A DNA stretch of 64,000 nucleotides from an uncultured Bacteroidales bacterium (GCA_947573135.1 CANPDU010000001.1:124001-188000), one strand, 5' to 3'; counted from the first letter of the stretch, positions 33,281 through 41,929 are shown. The notes: generated by a model from the sequence alone, not told the origin. Program-made: numbers and translations.

Positions 33281-33829
33281 ATGAGCGAACTGATACCGGC
33301 CGGCCACGGCAATTACAAGCAGTTGTTGAGCTATCAGAAGACTGATGTTATCTACCGGATTACATATTTCTTTTGTCACAGCTTTCTGCAACGCGGCGAC
33401 AGGACTATCGACCAGATGGTGCAGGCTGCCCGCAGCGGGAAGCAAAACATAATCGAGGGTTGCGCCGCTTCTTCGACATCAGCCAAAACCGAGATCAAGC
33501 TGGTCAACGTCGCAAAGGCAAGTCTGAAAGAGCTGCTGGAAGATTTTGAGGATTACCTGAAGACCCGCAACGCCCGGCAATGGGAAAAAGGAAGCGCTGA
33601 GTATGAGACCATGCGGCGGCTTGGCAGAGACCACAATGACGCCGAATTCTTCATGAAAATCGTCGAAACCCGGCCGCCGGAGACCATCGCCAATATGGCG
33701 ATAATACTGATCAATCAGGCTGATTATCTGCTTTACCGCCAGCTTGAACGGCTATCGGCTGACTTTGTTGAAAACGGCGGTTTCTCGGAGCGCATGACGG
33801 CCCTCCGCCGCAACAAGAGAAAATATTAA
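33281..33829 (+). CDS. Four-helix-bundle (S23/Avd-like) suffix-domain protein
   Basis: The 182-residue protein contains the S23 four-helix-bundle pattern: YKQLLSYQKTDVIYRITYFFC, then RTIDQMVQAARSGKQNIIEGC, then KIVNVAKASLKELL-like helices, plus a C-terminal extension typical of Bacteroidales suffix-domain members. Relatives are encoded in 23S rRNA intervening sequences or serve as Avd, the accessory protein of diversity-generating retroelements. Neither an rRNA gene nor a reverse transcriptase is in the window, so this is a stand-alone member of unknown role. It ends just before a 9-bp repeat array. Confidence 0.82.
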   Translation: MSELIPAGHGNYKQLLSYQKTDVIYRITYFFCHSFLQRGDRTIDQMVQAARSGKQNIIEGCAASSTSAKTEIKLVNVAKASLKELLEDFEDYLKTRNARQWEKGSAEYETMRRLGRDHNDAEFFMKIVETRPPETIANMAIILINQADYLLYRQLERLSADFVENGGFSERMTALRRNKRKY

Positions 33830-33831
33830 CG

Positions 33832-33894
33832 CTGACCTTAAGGTCCTTAGAGTCCTTAATGTCCTTAGAGACCTTAAAGTCCTTAAGGACCTTA
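33832..33894. repeat. Seven 9-bp tandem units (AGGTCCTTA type)
   Basis: Seven consecutive 9-mers of the pattern nnG(A/T)CCTTA run from 2 bp after the four-helix-bundle stop to 27 bp before the next gene. Same family as the array at 10590. Confidence 0.85.
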
Positions 33895-33921
33895 TAAAAA
33901 CTAAAACTAAAAATAAAAACG

Positions 33922-34890
33922 ATGAAAAAGCTTACAAGTCTGTTTCTGGCAGCGGCGGCGATCGCCCTGCCGATGATTGCCCGGGCCGCTGACCGCAGCG
34001 CAATGGTAAAGGAGACCTACGATTATGCCGTCAAGGACGGCGACACTCTCCGTCTCGATGTCTACTACAATCCGACAGTTCCCTACGAAGGCAAAAGACC
34101 GATTATCATATTCTCGTTCGGCGGAGGCTGGGAAGCCGGCACACGCGCCGACGGCGGAGGTAGCTACACACCGTTTCTCAACACTATGACCGACTACGGC
34201 TATGTGACCGTCGGCATCGACTACCGTCTCGGATATCTCAAGTCACGCAAGACGGGCAAGGTCGAAGATATATCGATCTGCCAGAGCCTCATCACACGGC
34301 AGATGGACCACAATATCTATAAAAACGTCTACGACGCCATAGCCCAGGGAGTCGAGGATCTCTACGACGCCACAAGCTATATGGTCGAGAACGCCGACCG
34401 CTGGTGTGCCGATCCCGAGTGTATTGTAATCGGAGGCATAAGTGCCGGCGGCGTCAACTCCATCACCGCCGAAAATCTCAGTGCCAACGGCGACCCGATG
34501 GCAAAAAAACATCTGCCCGAAGGCTTCAGATATGCCGGCGTACTGTCGGGATGCGGCGCCATATGGCATGATCTCGACAAACCGGTGAGCTGGAAACGCA
34601 TGCCCTGTCCGACAATGTTTATCCACGGCGACAGTGACCGCATCGTGCCCTACGACCAGTGGACATGGGCCGAGCACGGTTTCAGAATCGACGGCGGCAG
34701 CAGTCTGGCATCGTTCTATCGCGACAACAATCTGCCCTATATGCTGGTCAGCGGCACAGGCGGCGACCACGACTTCGGCGGCATAGCCTTCGCGCGCAAT
34801 CAGGATCTCATCAACCTGTTCATCGACAACTTCGTAGTCAACAAGCGACAGGCAGCCATCGAAATGGTCGAAACCCCGCTGAAAAAATAA
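33922..34890 (+). CDS. Exported alpha/beta hydrolase (esterase-like)
   Basis: The 322-residue protein has a signal peptide (LFLAAAAIALPMIARA) and the alpha/beta-hydrolase plan: oxyanion region IIIFSFGGGWEAG, nucleophile S174 in GGISAGG, acid D239 in HGDSDRIVP and base H283 in GGDHDFGG. It looks like a carboxylesterase or acetyl-xylan-type esterase acting on dietary or host glycans, but the substrate is not readable. It appears monocistronic, with a repeat array immediately upstream. Confidence 0.85.
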   Translation: MKKLTSLFLAAAAIALPMIARAADRSAMVKETYDYAVKDGDTLRLDVYYNPTVPYEGKRPIIIFSFGGGWEAGTRADGGGSYTPFLNTMTDYGYVTVGIDYRLGYLKSRKTGKVEDISICQSLITRQMDHNIYKNVYDAIAQGVEDLYDATSYMVENADRWCADPECIVIGGISAGGVNSITAENLSANGDPMAKKHLPEGFRYAGVLSGCGAIWHDLDKPVSWKRMPCPTMFIHGDSDRIVPYDQWTWAEHGFRIDGGSSLASFYRDNNLPYMLVSGTGGDHDFGGIAFARNQDLINLFIDNFVVNKRQAAIEMVETPLKK

Positions 34891-34910
34891 AAGGCGGTTG
34901 CGAAAGTGAT

Positions 34911-34942
34911 TTTGGTGATTTCGGCGAAGTTTTGTAATTTTG
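34911..34942 (+). promoter_or_regulatory. Textbook Bacteroidales promoter for the YqeY-like gene
   Basis: TTTG-N20-TAATTTTG fits the -33/-7 consensus without mismatch, 36 nt before the ATG at 34979. Confidence 0.75.
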
Positions 34943-34978
34943 CATGTTATTGTAAATTTATCTGTCATACAATAGAAA

Positions 34979-35431
34979 ATGGATCTGTTTGAAACTATCA
35001 ATGCCGCCATCAAAAGCGCGATGCTCGCACGCGAAACTGTGCGTCTGCAGGCTCTCCGCGGCATAAAGAAAGAATTCCTGGAAGCAAAGACCGCTCCGGG
35101 CAGCGACGGCACCCTCAGCGACGAGACCGCAACCAAAATACTCGTCAAAATGGCCAAGCAGCGCCGCGAAAGCGCCAAGATATATCAGGAACAAAACCGT
35201 CCGGAACTCGCCGAGACCGAACTCGCCGAAATGGCTGTCATCGAAGAGTATCTGCCCAAAGCCCTCACCGACGAGGAGCTGACAGCCGAACTCGAGAAGA
35301 TCATCGCACAGGTCGGAGCCACAGGTCCTCAGGACATGGGCAAGGTGATGGGCACAGCCACAAAGGCTCTCGCAGGCCGCGCCGACGGCCGCGCCATCTC
35401 AGCCAAGGTGAAAGAACTACTCCAGAAATAA
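34979..35431 (+). CDS. GatB/YqeY domain protein
   Basis: The 150-residue protein is a stand-alone GatB/YqeY domain: an N-terminal helix with AIKSAMLARETVRLQALRGIKKEF, the ILVKMAKQRRESAKIYQEQNRPELAE helix pair and a C-terminal QDMGKVMGTATKALAGRADGRAIS. The domain is also the C-terminal tail of the amidotransferase subunit GatB, where it touches tRNA. Stand-alone members are of unclear function. It lies 24 bp before serS, consistent with a tRNA-related role. Confidence 0.93.
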   Translation: MDLFETINAAIKSAMLARETVRLQALRGIKKEFLEAKTAPGSDGTLSDETATKILVKMAKQRRESAKIYQEQNRPELAETELAEMAVIEEYLPKALTDEELTAELEKIIAQVGATGPQDMGKVMGTATKALAGRADGRAISAKVKELLQK

Positions 35432-35455
35432 TCCCAACTCAAAGGCACAAACATA

Positions 35456-36727
35456 ATGCTTACTCTACAGCAAATCAAAGAAAATCCCGAGCAGATAGTA
35501 GCGCGTCTGGCAGTCAAAGGTTTTGACGGCAAAGACGCCATCGCCCGCATCATCGCTCTCGACGAGACCCGCCGTCAGCTTCAGCTTAAGAACGACAATG
35601 CAGCCGCCGAGCTTAAAAAACTCGCAGCATCGATAGGCTCGCTGATGAAATCAGGTCAGAAAGAAGAGGCCGAAAAAGCCAAAGAAACCGTCGCCTCACT
35701 TAAGGAAAGCCAGAAGACAATAGCCGACCAGCTCGCCGAAGCCGAACACTCGATCACCGAAATCCTGCTGTCGGTGCCCAACGTTCCCTGCGCCATGGTT
35801 CCCGAAGGACGCACGGCCGAGGACAACGTCGTCGAGAAGACCGGCGGCCCGATGCCCGATCTGCCCGAGGACGCGCTGCCTCACTGGGAACTTGCAAAGA
35901 AATACAAGCTCATCGACTTTGATCTCGGCGTGAAGATCACCGGCGCCGGATTTCCCGTCTACACCGGCAAAGGCGCCAAACTTCAGCGCGCGCTGATACA
36001 GTTCTTCCTCGACGAAGCGTCGAAAGCCGGTTATCTCGAAGTGCAGCCGCCCTATGTCGTCAACGAGGCATCGGGCTACGGCACAGGCCAGCTTCCCGAC
36101 AAAGAAGGTCAGATGTATCACTGCAACCTCGACAACCTCTACCTGATCCCGACCGCCGAAGTGCCGGTGACCAACCTCTATCGCGACGTGATCCTCACCG
36201 ACGACCAGCTGCCGGTGAAGAACTGCGCCTACTCGGCCTGCTTCCGCCGCGAAGCCGGCAGCTACGGCAAGGATGTGCGCGGCCTCAACCGCCTGCACCA
36301 GTTCGACAAGGTCGAGATCGTCCGCATCGAAAAGCCCGAGAACTCGTATGCCGCACTCGAAGATATGAAAGACCACGTGCAGGGTCTTCTCGAAAAACTC
36401 GGGCTGCCCTGGCACATACTGCGTCTCTGCGGCGGCGACATGAGCTTCACCTCAGCGATCACCTTCGACTTCGAAGTTTGGTCCGGCGCACAGAAACGCT
36501 GGCTTGAGGTTTCGTCAGTGTCAAACTTCGAGACCTATCAGGCCAACCGCCTCAAATGCCGCTATCGCGCCGAAGACAAAAAGACACGTCTGTGTCACAC
36601 CCTCAACGGCTCGGCTCTCGCGCTGCCGCGCATCGTAGCAGCCATGCTCGAGAACAATCAGACACCCGAAGGCATCATTGTGCCCGAATGTCTGCGCAAA
36701 TACACAGGCTTTGACATTATAAACTGA
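35456..36727 (+). CDS. serS: Seryl-tRNA synthetase
   Basis: SerS charges tRNA-Ser with serine. The 423-residue class II synthetase has the N-terminal antiparallel coiled coil (about residues 28-105, rich in Lys and Glu) that holds the long variable arm of tRNA-Ser. Then come motif 1 (near GAKLQRALIQFFLDEA), motif 2 (NCAYSACFRREAGSYGKDVRGLNRLHQFDKVE) and motif 3 (TLNGSALALPRIVAAMLENNQ). Length and motifs are standard. A strong intrinsic terminator follows. Confidence 0.97.
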   Translation: MLTLQQIKENPEQIVARLAVKGFDGKDAIARIIALDETRRQLQLKNDNAAAELKKLAASIGSLMKSGQKEEAEKAKETVASLKESQKTIADQLAEAEHSITEILLSVPNVPCAMVPEGRTAEDNVVEKTGGPMPDLPEDALPHWELAKKYKLIDFDLGVKITGAGFPVYTGKGAKLQRALIQFFLDEASKAGYLEVQPPYVVNEASGYGTGQLPDKEGQMYHCNLDNLYLIPTAEVPVTNLYRDVILTDDQLPVKNCAYSACFRREAGSYGKDVRGLNRLHQFDKVEIVRIEKPENSYAALEDMKDHVQGLLEKLGLPWHILRLCGGDMSFTSAITFDFEVWSGAQKRWLEVSSVSNFETYQANRLKCRYRAEDKKTRLCHTLNGSALALPRIVAAMLENNQTPEGIIVPECLRKYTGFDIIN

Positions 36728-36790
36728 AGCAAACAGAACAACAGACAGAAATAGATTGAATCAACCTTTATCAAAGAATTGTTTTCCATT

Positions 36791-36826
36791 AAGACACGTG
36801 CTTTTGTAAGTACGTGTCTTTTTTAT
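36791..36826 (+). terminator. Intrinsic terminator of serS
   Basis: AAGACACGT and ACGTGTCTT pair, followed by TTTTTTAT. It lies 64 bp past the serS stop. Confidence 0.85.
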
Positions 36827-36897
36827 GCCGTGAACCTTTTACGGGGAAGAGATTGTTATACTACAAGCTATAGTTTATATCAAAAAGAAAAAAGTTT

Positions 36898-37425
36898 ATG
36901 AAAAAGATTTTACTCCCGGCAGCTATTGCTGCAGTCATAATTTTCGGATCGTGCTCCGGAAATTCTACTTCGAAACAAGAGTCGGATCTCAAAACAAAAA
37001 TTGAAAACTGTACCAACACCGACAGTATCGCCGCTTATGTAAACGATGCAAAAGCCTATGTCCAGAAACTGGTAGACGAAGGCAAAGTAGACGAAGCCAA
37101 GAAATATCTTGCAGAGATCGAACCTGTGGTACAGAAAAAAGCGCCCAAACTCGCCGGAGCTTTTGAAGCCGTCAAGAGCGTAGTCGACAAAGTACCGTCG
37201 GCAGCCTCCGACGCAGTAGATAAAGTCAAAGACGCAGCTTCGGCAGCAGGCGACAGCATCAGTTCGGCAGCCCAGACCGCCAAAGACGCAGCAGCCGACA
37301 AATACAATGACGTCAAGGATGCAGTAGGCGAAAAAGCCACTGAAGTAAAAGAGGCCGTAGTCGACAAAGCTGTCGAAGTGAAAGACGCAGCCAAAGACAA
37401 AGTCGACGACCTGCTCAAAAAGTAA
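36898..37425 (+). CDS. LEA-like repeat lipoprotein
   Basis: The 175-residue product has a lipoprotein signal (AAVIIFGSCSG, Cys near 19), a short helical domain, and from about residue 95 a low-complexity amphipathic region of imperfect 11-residue repeats built on DAAxDKxxDVKDAV and EKATEVKEAVVDKA. This composition (Ala, Lys, Asp, Val; no aromatics) resembles group 3 LEA and apolipoprotein-like proteins that coat membranes or proteins during drying or osmotic stress. Its place in the envelope follows from the lipobox. Flanking terminators make it a single-gene transcript. Confidence 0.75.
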   Translation: MKKILLPAAIAAVIIFGSCSGNSTSKQESDLKTKIENCTNTDSIAAYVNDAKAYVQKLVDEGKVDEAKKYLAEIEPVVQKKAPKLAGAFEAVKSVVDKVPSAASDAVDKVKDAASAAGDSISSAAQTAKDAAADKYNDVKDAVGEKATEVKEAVVDKAVEVKDAAKDKVDDLLKK

Positions 37426-37484
37426 TTATCACAAAAATCACCATCGCCCCAGCCATAACAAATATTGGGGGACGGGGTCATATT

Positions 37485-37520
37485 ACGACGGAGATCCGGG
37501 GTAACCCGGGTCTCCGTCGT
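37485..37520 (+). terminator. Strong terminator hairpin
   Basis: ACGACGGAGATCCGGG and CCCGGGTCTCCGTCGT form a nearly perfect 16-bp stem with a GTAA loop, about 60 bp after the LEA-like gene. Confidence 0.8.
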
Positions 37521-37589
37521 CGATTATAAAAAATTTGTTACAGACCGATATTTTACGACCGAGCTTCCCGATTATTGAATTAAAGTTCA

Positions 37590-37597
37590 TATCTTTG
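37590..37597 (+). promoter_or_regulatory. -7 box of the Na/Pi cotransporter gene
   Basis: TATCTTTG matches TAnnTTTG, 67 nt before the ATG at 37664. Confidence 0.5.
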
Positions 37598-37663
37598 CAA
37601 CAAATTGTAAACAATGTTACAAAAATGATAAGAGCGTGCCAAACGCCACTCAAATCTTGACCA

Positions 37664-39484
37664 ATGGACTATAGCTTACTCAAATTCCTTGGCCTTCTTG
37701 GCGCCGTGGGTCTGTTCCTTTACGGCATGAAGGTGATGAGCGAAGGTTTGCAGAAAGCGGCAGGCGACCGTCTGCGCGGCATACTTTCGGCAATGACAAA
37801 AAACAGATTTACGGGCACACTGACCGGCTGCGCCATCACGGCTCTGATCCAGAGTTCGTCGGCATCGACCGTCATGGTTGTCAGCTTTGTCAACGCAGGC
37901 CTGATGACGCTGGCCCAATCGATGGCCGTGATCATGGGCGCAAACGTCGGCACGACGTTCACCGCGTGGATCATCGCCCTCTTCGGCTTCAAGATGGACA
38001 TAGCGGCCGTCACGCTTCCGCTGATAGGGCTGGCGGTAGTGCTTCTCTTCACAAATAAAAGCAAAGCGAAATCGATGGGAGAATTCCTGATCGGCTTCGC
38101 TTTTCTGTTTATGGGCCTTAACCTGATCAGCGACAATGTGCCCGACCTGCAGAGCAACCCCGAAATGTTTGCCGTGCTTAAAAACTATGCCTCGATGGGC
38201 ATAGGATCGATACTGATCTTTCTTCTTGTCGGCATCATAGTCACAATGGTGATCCAGTCGTCGGCCGCGACATTCGCCATCACGCTTATCATGTGCAGCA
38301 AGGGCTGGATCACGTTTGATCTGGCGTGCGCGCTTGTGCTCGGCAGCAATATCGGCACTACGATCACCCCTATCCTCGCGTCGCTCAGCGGCAACACTGC
38401 GGCCAAGCGCACCGCTATGGGACACCTGCTGTTCAACTTTCTGGGCACACTGTGGTGTCTGTGCATCTTCGTACCGTTCGCCGACTTCAATGCGTGGCTG
38501 ACCGAAGTCATCGGTCAGGGCGACCCGACCCAGCTCTACCGCTACGTGACTAATCTCGAAGCCACTAATCCGGAGATTTACAACCACCTCTTCGACAATT
38601 CACTTCCGCAGGGCCACGACGTACTGGCCAACATCGCGAGAATGCAGATGAGCGTGTCGTTCGGCCTGTCGATCTTCCATACGACATTCAATCTTGTCAA
38701 CCTTTCGATCATGATCTGGTTTACAAAGCTCTATGTCAAGATCGTAGAGCGTCTCGTTCCGGCAAAACACGGCGAAGACGAGGAATTCACCCTCAAATTC
38801 ATCTCGCGCGGTCTTCTCAACGCATCCGAGCTCAATATCGCCCAGGCAGAAAAGGAAATGGCGCTCTACGCCGAACGCGTCGGCCGGATGATGGATATCG
38901 CGCAGAATCTCGTTCATACCAAAGAGCGGAGCGAAGAGTTCACCAAACTCTATTCGCGTCTTGAAAAATATGAAGACATCTCCGACCGCATGGAAATCGA
39001 GATCGCCCAGTATCTTAACCGCTGCGCCGAAGGCCGTCTGTCGAACGAGGGCAAACTTCACATAGCCGCGATGCTCAACATCATCAGCGAGATCGAAAGT
39101 ATCGCCGACTGCTGTATGGGGGTCGGAAAGATACTGGAGCGCAAGCAGCAGAGCAACGCAACGTTTACGGACGAGATCTATCACAATATCGACGCTATGT
39201 ATGTCTATGTCAAAGACGCCATGAAGATGATGGTGGCACAGCTTCAGGACATAGAGAACGTCGGCGAACGCAAACTGATCGGATCATACAACAAGGAACG
39301 CGAGATCAACAACATGCGCAACGTTCTCCGAAGCACCAATATCGAGAACATCAACAACAAGCATTACGAGTATCAGGCCGGCATCTACTATATGGATATC
39401 ATCGGCGATCTCGAGAAAACGGGCGACTATATCATCAATGTCGTCGATACGATACGCGATCAATTCCGCCACGCCAAGGACTGA
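37664..39484 (+). CDS. Na/Pi cotransporter with PhoU-like domain (NptA/YjbB family)
   Basis: The 606-residue protein has two inverted membrane repeats with the paired signatures ALIQSSSASTVMVV and VIQSSAATFAITL, each followed by a conserved loop (GANVGTTFT and GSNIGTTIT) that forms the sodium and phosphate site. After about residue 370 comes a helical PhoU-like cytosolic domain (residues about 390-600, with three-helix bundles and ISDRMEIEIAQYL). The family moves phosphate with sodium, often as an exporter or low-affinity importer. Its downstream neighbours, a response regulator and an alkaline phosphatase, fit a phosphate theme. Confidence 0.92.
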   Translation: MDYSLLKFLGLLGAVGLFLYGMKVMSEGLQKAAGDRLRGILSAMTKNRFTGTLTGCAITALIQSSSASTVMVVSFVNAGLMTLAQSMAVIMGANVGTTFTAWIIALFGFKMDIAAVTLPLIGLAVVLLFTNKSKAKSMGEFLIGFAFLFMGLNLISDNVPDLQSNPEMFAVLKNYASMGIGSILIFLLVGIIVTMVIQSSAATFAITLIMCSKGWITFDLACALVLGSNIGTTITPILASLSGNTAAKRTAMGHLLFNFLGTLWCLCIFVPFADFNAWLTEVIGQGDPTQLYRYVTNLEATNPEIYNHLFDNSLPQGHDVLANIARMQMSVSFGLSIFHTTFNLVNLSIMIWFTKLYVKIVERLVPAKHGEDEEFTLKFISRGLLNASELNIAQAEKEMALYAERVGRMMDIAQNLVHTKERSEEFTKLYSRLEKYEDISDRMEIEIAQYLNRCAEGRLSNEGKLHIAAMLNIISEIESIADCCMGVGKILERKQQSNATFTDEIYHNIDAMYVYVKDAMKMMVAQLQDIENVGERKLIGSYNKEREINNMRNVLRSTNIENINNKHYEYQAGIYYMDIIGDLEKTGDYIINVVDTIRDQFRHAKD

Positions 39485-39575
39485 AGCGCATTTTTTTTGC
39501 CAAAAAAAGTATAAATTTCAAAAACAAATCTGCAACAAATCGGTTACTGAGGCCGCATGAAAAGTCGTTTTTCTT

Positions 39576-39583
39576 TATTTTTG
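39576..39583 (+). promoter_or_regulatory. -7 box of the response regulator gene
   Basis: TATTTTTG matches TAnnTTTG, 24 nt before the ATG at 39608. Confidence 0.5.
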
Positions 39584-39607
39584 CAATAGGTAATAAACCG
39601 ACAAAAA

Positions 39608-40306
39608 ATGCCAGTAACCCCGCTTGGAAAAATAATCATAGTCGACGACGACGAGAATATATCCTCGCTATTGAGCATAAATCTCAGCAGCGAAGGCTAT
39701 GATATCGTGGTCTACCCCAATGCAAATGACGCGGCGACATCAGATTTCAGCGGAGTAAGGCTCGTACTGGCTGACGCAATGGACAAGGAATACACCGGCA
39801 TCAGCCTCCTCAAAGATCTGAAAAGCAATCCACTCACAGTCCATATCGGATTTATCATCTGCTCGACGAGCGACAGCGAGCGTCTGATCATCGAGGCTCT
39901 TGACGCAGGCGCCGACGACTATATCGTCAAACCCTTCTCTCTGCGCGAACTTGTCGCACGCTCGAAGGCAGTGATCAGGCGACACGCGCGCAACGCCGAA
40001 CCGGCTCAGGGCACGACCATAGAGTTTCACTCGCTGAAACTGGACCTGATGACCAGACGAGTGACCGACGGCGACAAAGTGCTGACTCTCACCAAGACCG
40101 AATATGCTATACTCGAGCTGCTGCTTAAACAGGTCAATAATTATGTGACGCGAGCCGAGATATATAAAAATGTGTGGAAAGACGACATAGAGAAGTCAAA
40201 CGACCGCATCGTCGACACCAACATCTCGCGTCTGCGCAGGAAATTAGGCGACCTGGGAGGGAATCTTATCAACCGCTCGGGGCTGGGGTATATGATGAAG
40301 CTGTAA
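39608..40306 (+). CDS. OmpR/PhoB-family response regulator
   Basis: The 232-residue protein has a receiver domain (about 8-122) with acidic pocket D13-D15 (IVDDDEN), phospho-acceptor D56 in LVLADAM, a switch residue in CSTSDSE and K108 in YIVKPF. A PhoB-type winged helix follows (about 135-232), with TKTEYAILELLLKQ, RAEIYKNVW and the recognition helix RIVDTNISRLRRKLG. No histidine kinase is nearby, so it is an orphan. Its location between a phosphate transporter and a phosphatase suggests a PhoB-like role, but no Pho-box search was possible. Confidence 0.9.
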   Translation: MPVTPLGKIIIVDDDENISSLLSINLSSEGYDIVVYPNANDAATSDFSGVRLVLADAMDKEYTGISLLKDLKSNPLTVHIGFIICSTSDSERLIIEALDAGADDYIVKPFSLRELVARSKAVIRRHARNAEPAQGTTIEFHSLKLDLMTRRVTDGDKVLTLTKTEYAILELLLKQVNNYVTRAEIYKNVWKDDIEKSNDRIVDTNISRLRRKLGDLGGNLINRSGLGYMMKL

Positions 40307-40324
40307 TCCAGTCACTCCTGAGGA

Positions 40325-40382
40325 AAAGGCATCACGCAGAGATCGCTAAGAACGCAAAGGAGATGACTTTTCCTGATTTTGG
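40325..40382 (-). repeat. Short copy of the interspersed CGCAAAG element
   Basis: The minus strand contains AATCAGGAAAAGTCA followed by CTTTGCG...GCGTGA, the same order as in the tandem element at 56.5 kb. It lies between two convergent genes and its ends (AGGAAAAG and CTTTTCCT) can pair. Confidence 0.65.
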
Positions 40383-40433
40383 TTGACTGTCACGCATGTT
40401 GATCTGTTGCGCATCGCCGATGCGCCAGCAGAA

Positions 40434-41813
40434 TCAGAGTCCTGCGGCATTGAGGATGAGGCCGGGGAGATTGCAGTTGTTGTTGAGACCCGTGAATTTT
40501 TCTGAACCTACTCCTACGGCAAATACGGGCACCGGATTGCCTGTATGACTCAGGGTAGTGAAACCTATGCCGGCGGCATCGTTGACGAGCCGGAATACCT
40601 CGACTGCAAAAGAATTGAAATTGGCGTAGAGCGTTTTCTGATCCTCGCTGTTGCGCATTACGATAGCAGCCTCAAAAAGACTTTTCAACTTGCTTTCTTC
40701 GGTTTCCGACACGGGAATATGATCAAAGAGGCCGAAATTATCAATCAGATATTCTTTCATGTCTTCCCAACGGTAGACGCGTCGGTCGCGAGCGATCGCC
40801 TTGCAGTAGTCGCTGAACACTTCTTTGGAGACGCGCTGATAGCTGAATTTGTCAAGTGGAGCTTCATATTTTACTTTGGCGTTGCCCATTGCCATGCCGC
40901 CGGTATCGTGGTCTGCCGTCACGACAATCAGAGTCTCGTCGGGATGCTCGAGATAAAAATCATAGGCAAGACGGAGAGCATCGTTGAAATTGATGATCTC
41001 TTTAATGACAGTGCCGCCGTCGTTGCCATGAAGGGCATGATCGATGTTGCCACCCTCGACCATCATGAAGAAGCGGCCCGGGGTATATTTTTCGAGGTGG
41101 CTCAGACAGGCCTCGGCCATCATCGGCAAGGTCAGACGTCCTTCGATCGAGTCGATGGTATAACCAATGTTCCACGGCGAACCGTCTTCGGGCCCCGTGA
41201 GCATAATGCGACGCGCGTTGATTTTGTCGATTTCATCAGGGCCTGCTACGACCTGAACATCGTTGTCATGCATGACCGTAGTAAAATCCTGCTGCGCTGT
41301 CTTGAGCGGATATGCTCCCGCAATGAATTCATAGTCAGACTCAGCCGCATGTGCAGCGATCTGCGGGAGCATCGAACGGTTAGCGACATGGGCATAGAAA
41401 GCACCCGGAGTTGCATCATACTGCGAAACAGAGGTGACGATGCCGACACCATAACCGAGATCATGTAACTTTTTGGCGACCGACTCTACGGGTACAGTGT
41501 CGGGGTTCATGCCGAGCATAGAGTTACGCGTCTTGGTGCCTGTGGACAGAGCCGTGCCCGCAGCGGCAGAGTCAGTGACAGGCGAATTGGCCGAATAGGT
41601 CATGCACCAGCTGACGGCAGGAAACTGCATCATGGTCAGGGGCTTGTCATTTTTCAGGACTTCGCGGTTATAAGTTTCGGCAGCCATGACGGGCCCCATG
41701 CCCATGCCGTCGCCAATGAAATAGAATATATATTTGGCATCGGCGGCCATAGAATTTAAGCCGCAGGCAATCATCATCGCGGCGGCGAATATTATTTTTA
41801 ATCTCATATTCAT
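40434..41813 (-). CDS. Alkaline phosphatase
   Basis: The 459-residue exported phosphatase has a signal peptide ending near SMAADA, the metal site FIGDGMGMG (Asp near 35), the nucleophile S82 in the classic VTDSAAAGTA, the metal ligands in MMVEGGNIDHALHG, and VTADHDTGGMA, with the final histidine ligand in TTLSHTGNPVP. It hydrolyses phosphomonoesters in the periplasm. An adjacent promoter (TTG-N20-TAAATTTG) drives it alone. It is convergent with the orphan response regulator. Confidence 0.96.
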   Translation of the reverse strand: MNMRLKIIFAAAMMIACGLNSMAADAKYIFYFIGDGMGMGPVMAAETYNREVLKNDKPLTMMQFPAVSWCMTYSANSPVTDSAAAGTALSTGTKTRNSMLGMNPDTVPVESVAKKLHDLGYGVGIVTSVSQYDATPGAFYAHVANRSMLPQIAAHAAESDYEFIAGAYPLKTAQQDFTTVMHDNDVQVVAGPDEIDKINARRIMLTGPEDGSPWNIGYTIDSIEGRLTLPMMAEACLSHLEKYTPGRFFMMVEGGNIDHALHGNDGGTVIKEIINFNDALRLAYDFYLEHPDETLIVVTADHDTGGMAMGNAKVKYEAPLDKFSYQRVSKEVFSDYCKAIARDRRVYRWEDMKEYLIDNFGLFDHIPVSETEESKLKSLFEAAIVMRNSEDQKTLYANFNSFAVEVFRLVNDAAGIGFTTLSHTGNPVPVFAVGVGSEKFTGLNNNCNLPGLILNAAGL

Positions 41814-41826
41814 TATTATTTACATG

Positions 41827-41857
41827 CAAATTTAATAAATTTGCGCCAATCAGGCAA
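41827..41857 (-). promoter_or_regulatory. Promoter of the alkaline phosphatase gene
   Basis: The minus strand has TTG-N20-TAAATTTG, leaving a short leader of about 10 nt before the ATG at 41813. Confidence 0.65.
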
Positions 41858-41903
41858 GAAGGGGTTTAAGGTCTTTTAGGGTCTTTGGGGCGATTATATA
41901 TGA

Positions 41904-41929
41904 AAAGCCCGCCGGTGGGGGCGGGCTTT
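41904..41929 (-). terminator. Terminator of the caspase operon
   Basis: AAAGCCCGCC and GGCGGGCTTT pair perfectly (10 bp) with a 6-nt loop, 22 bp after the transglutaminase-like gene. Just beyond it a short GGTCTTTTAGGGTCTTT stretch resembles the 9-bp repeat family. Confidence 0.8.

Noticed and set aside
33281-33829. Diversity-generating retroelement
   Set aside because: Only an Avd-like protein is present; no reverse transcriptase or template/variable repeats were found.
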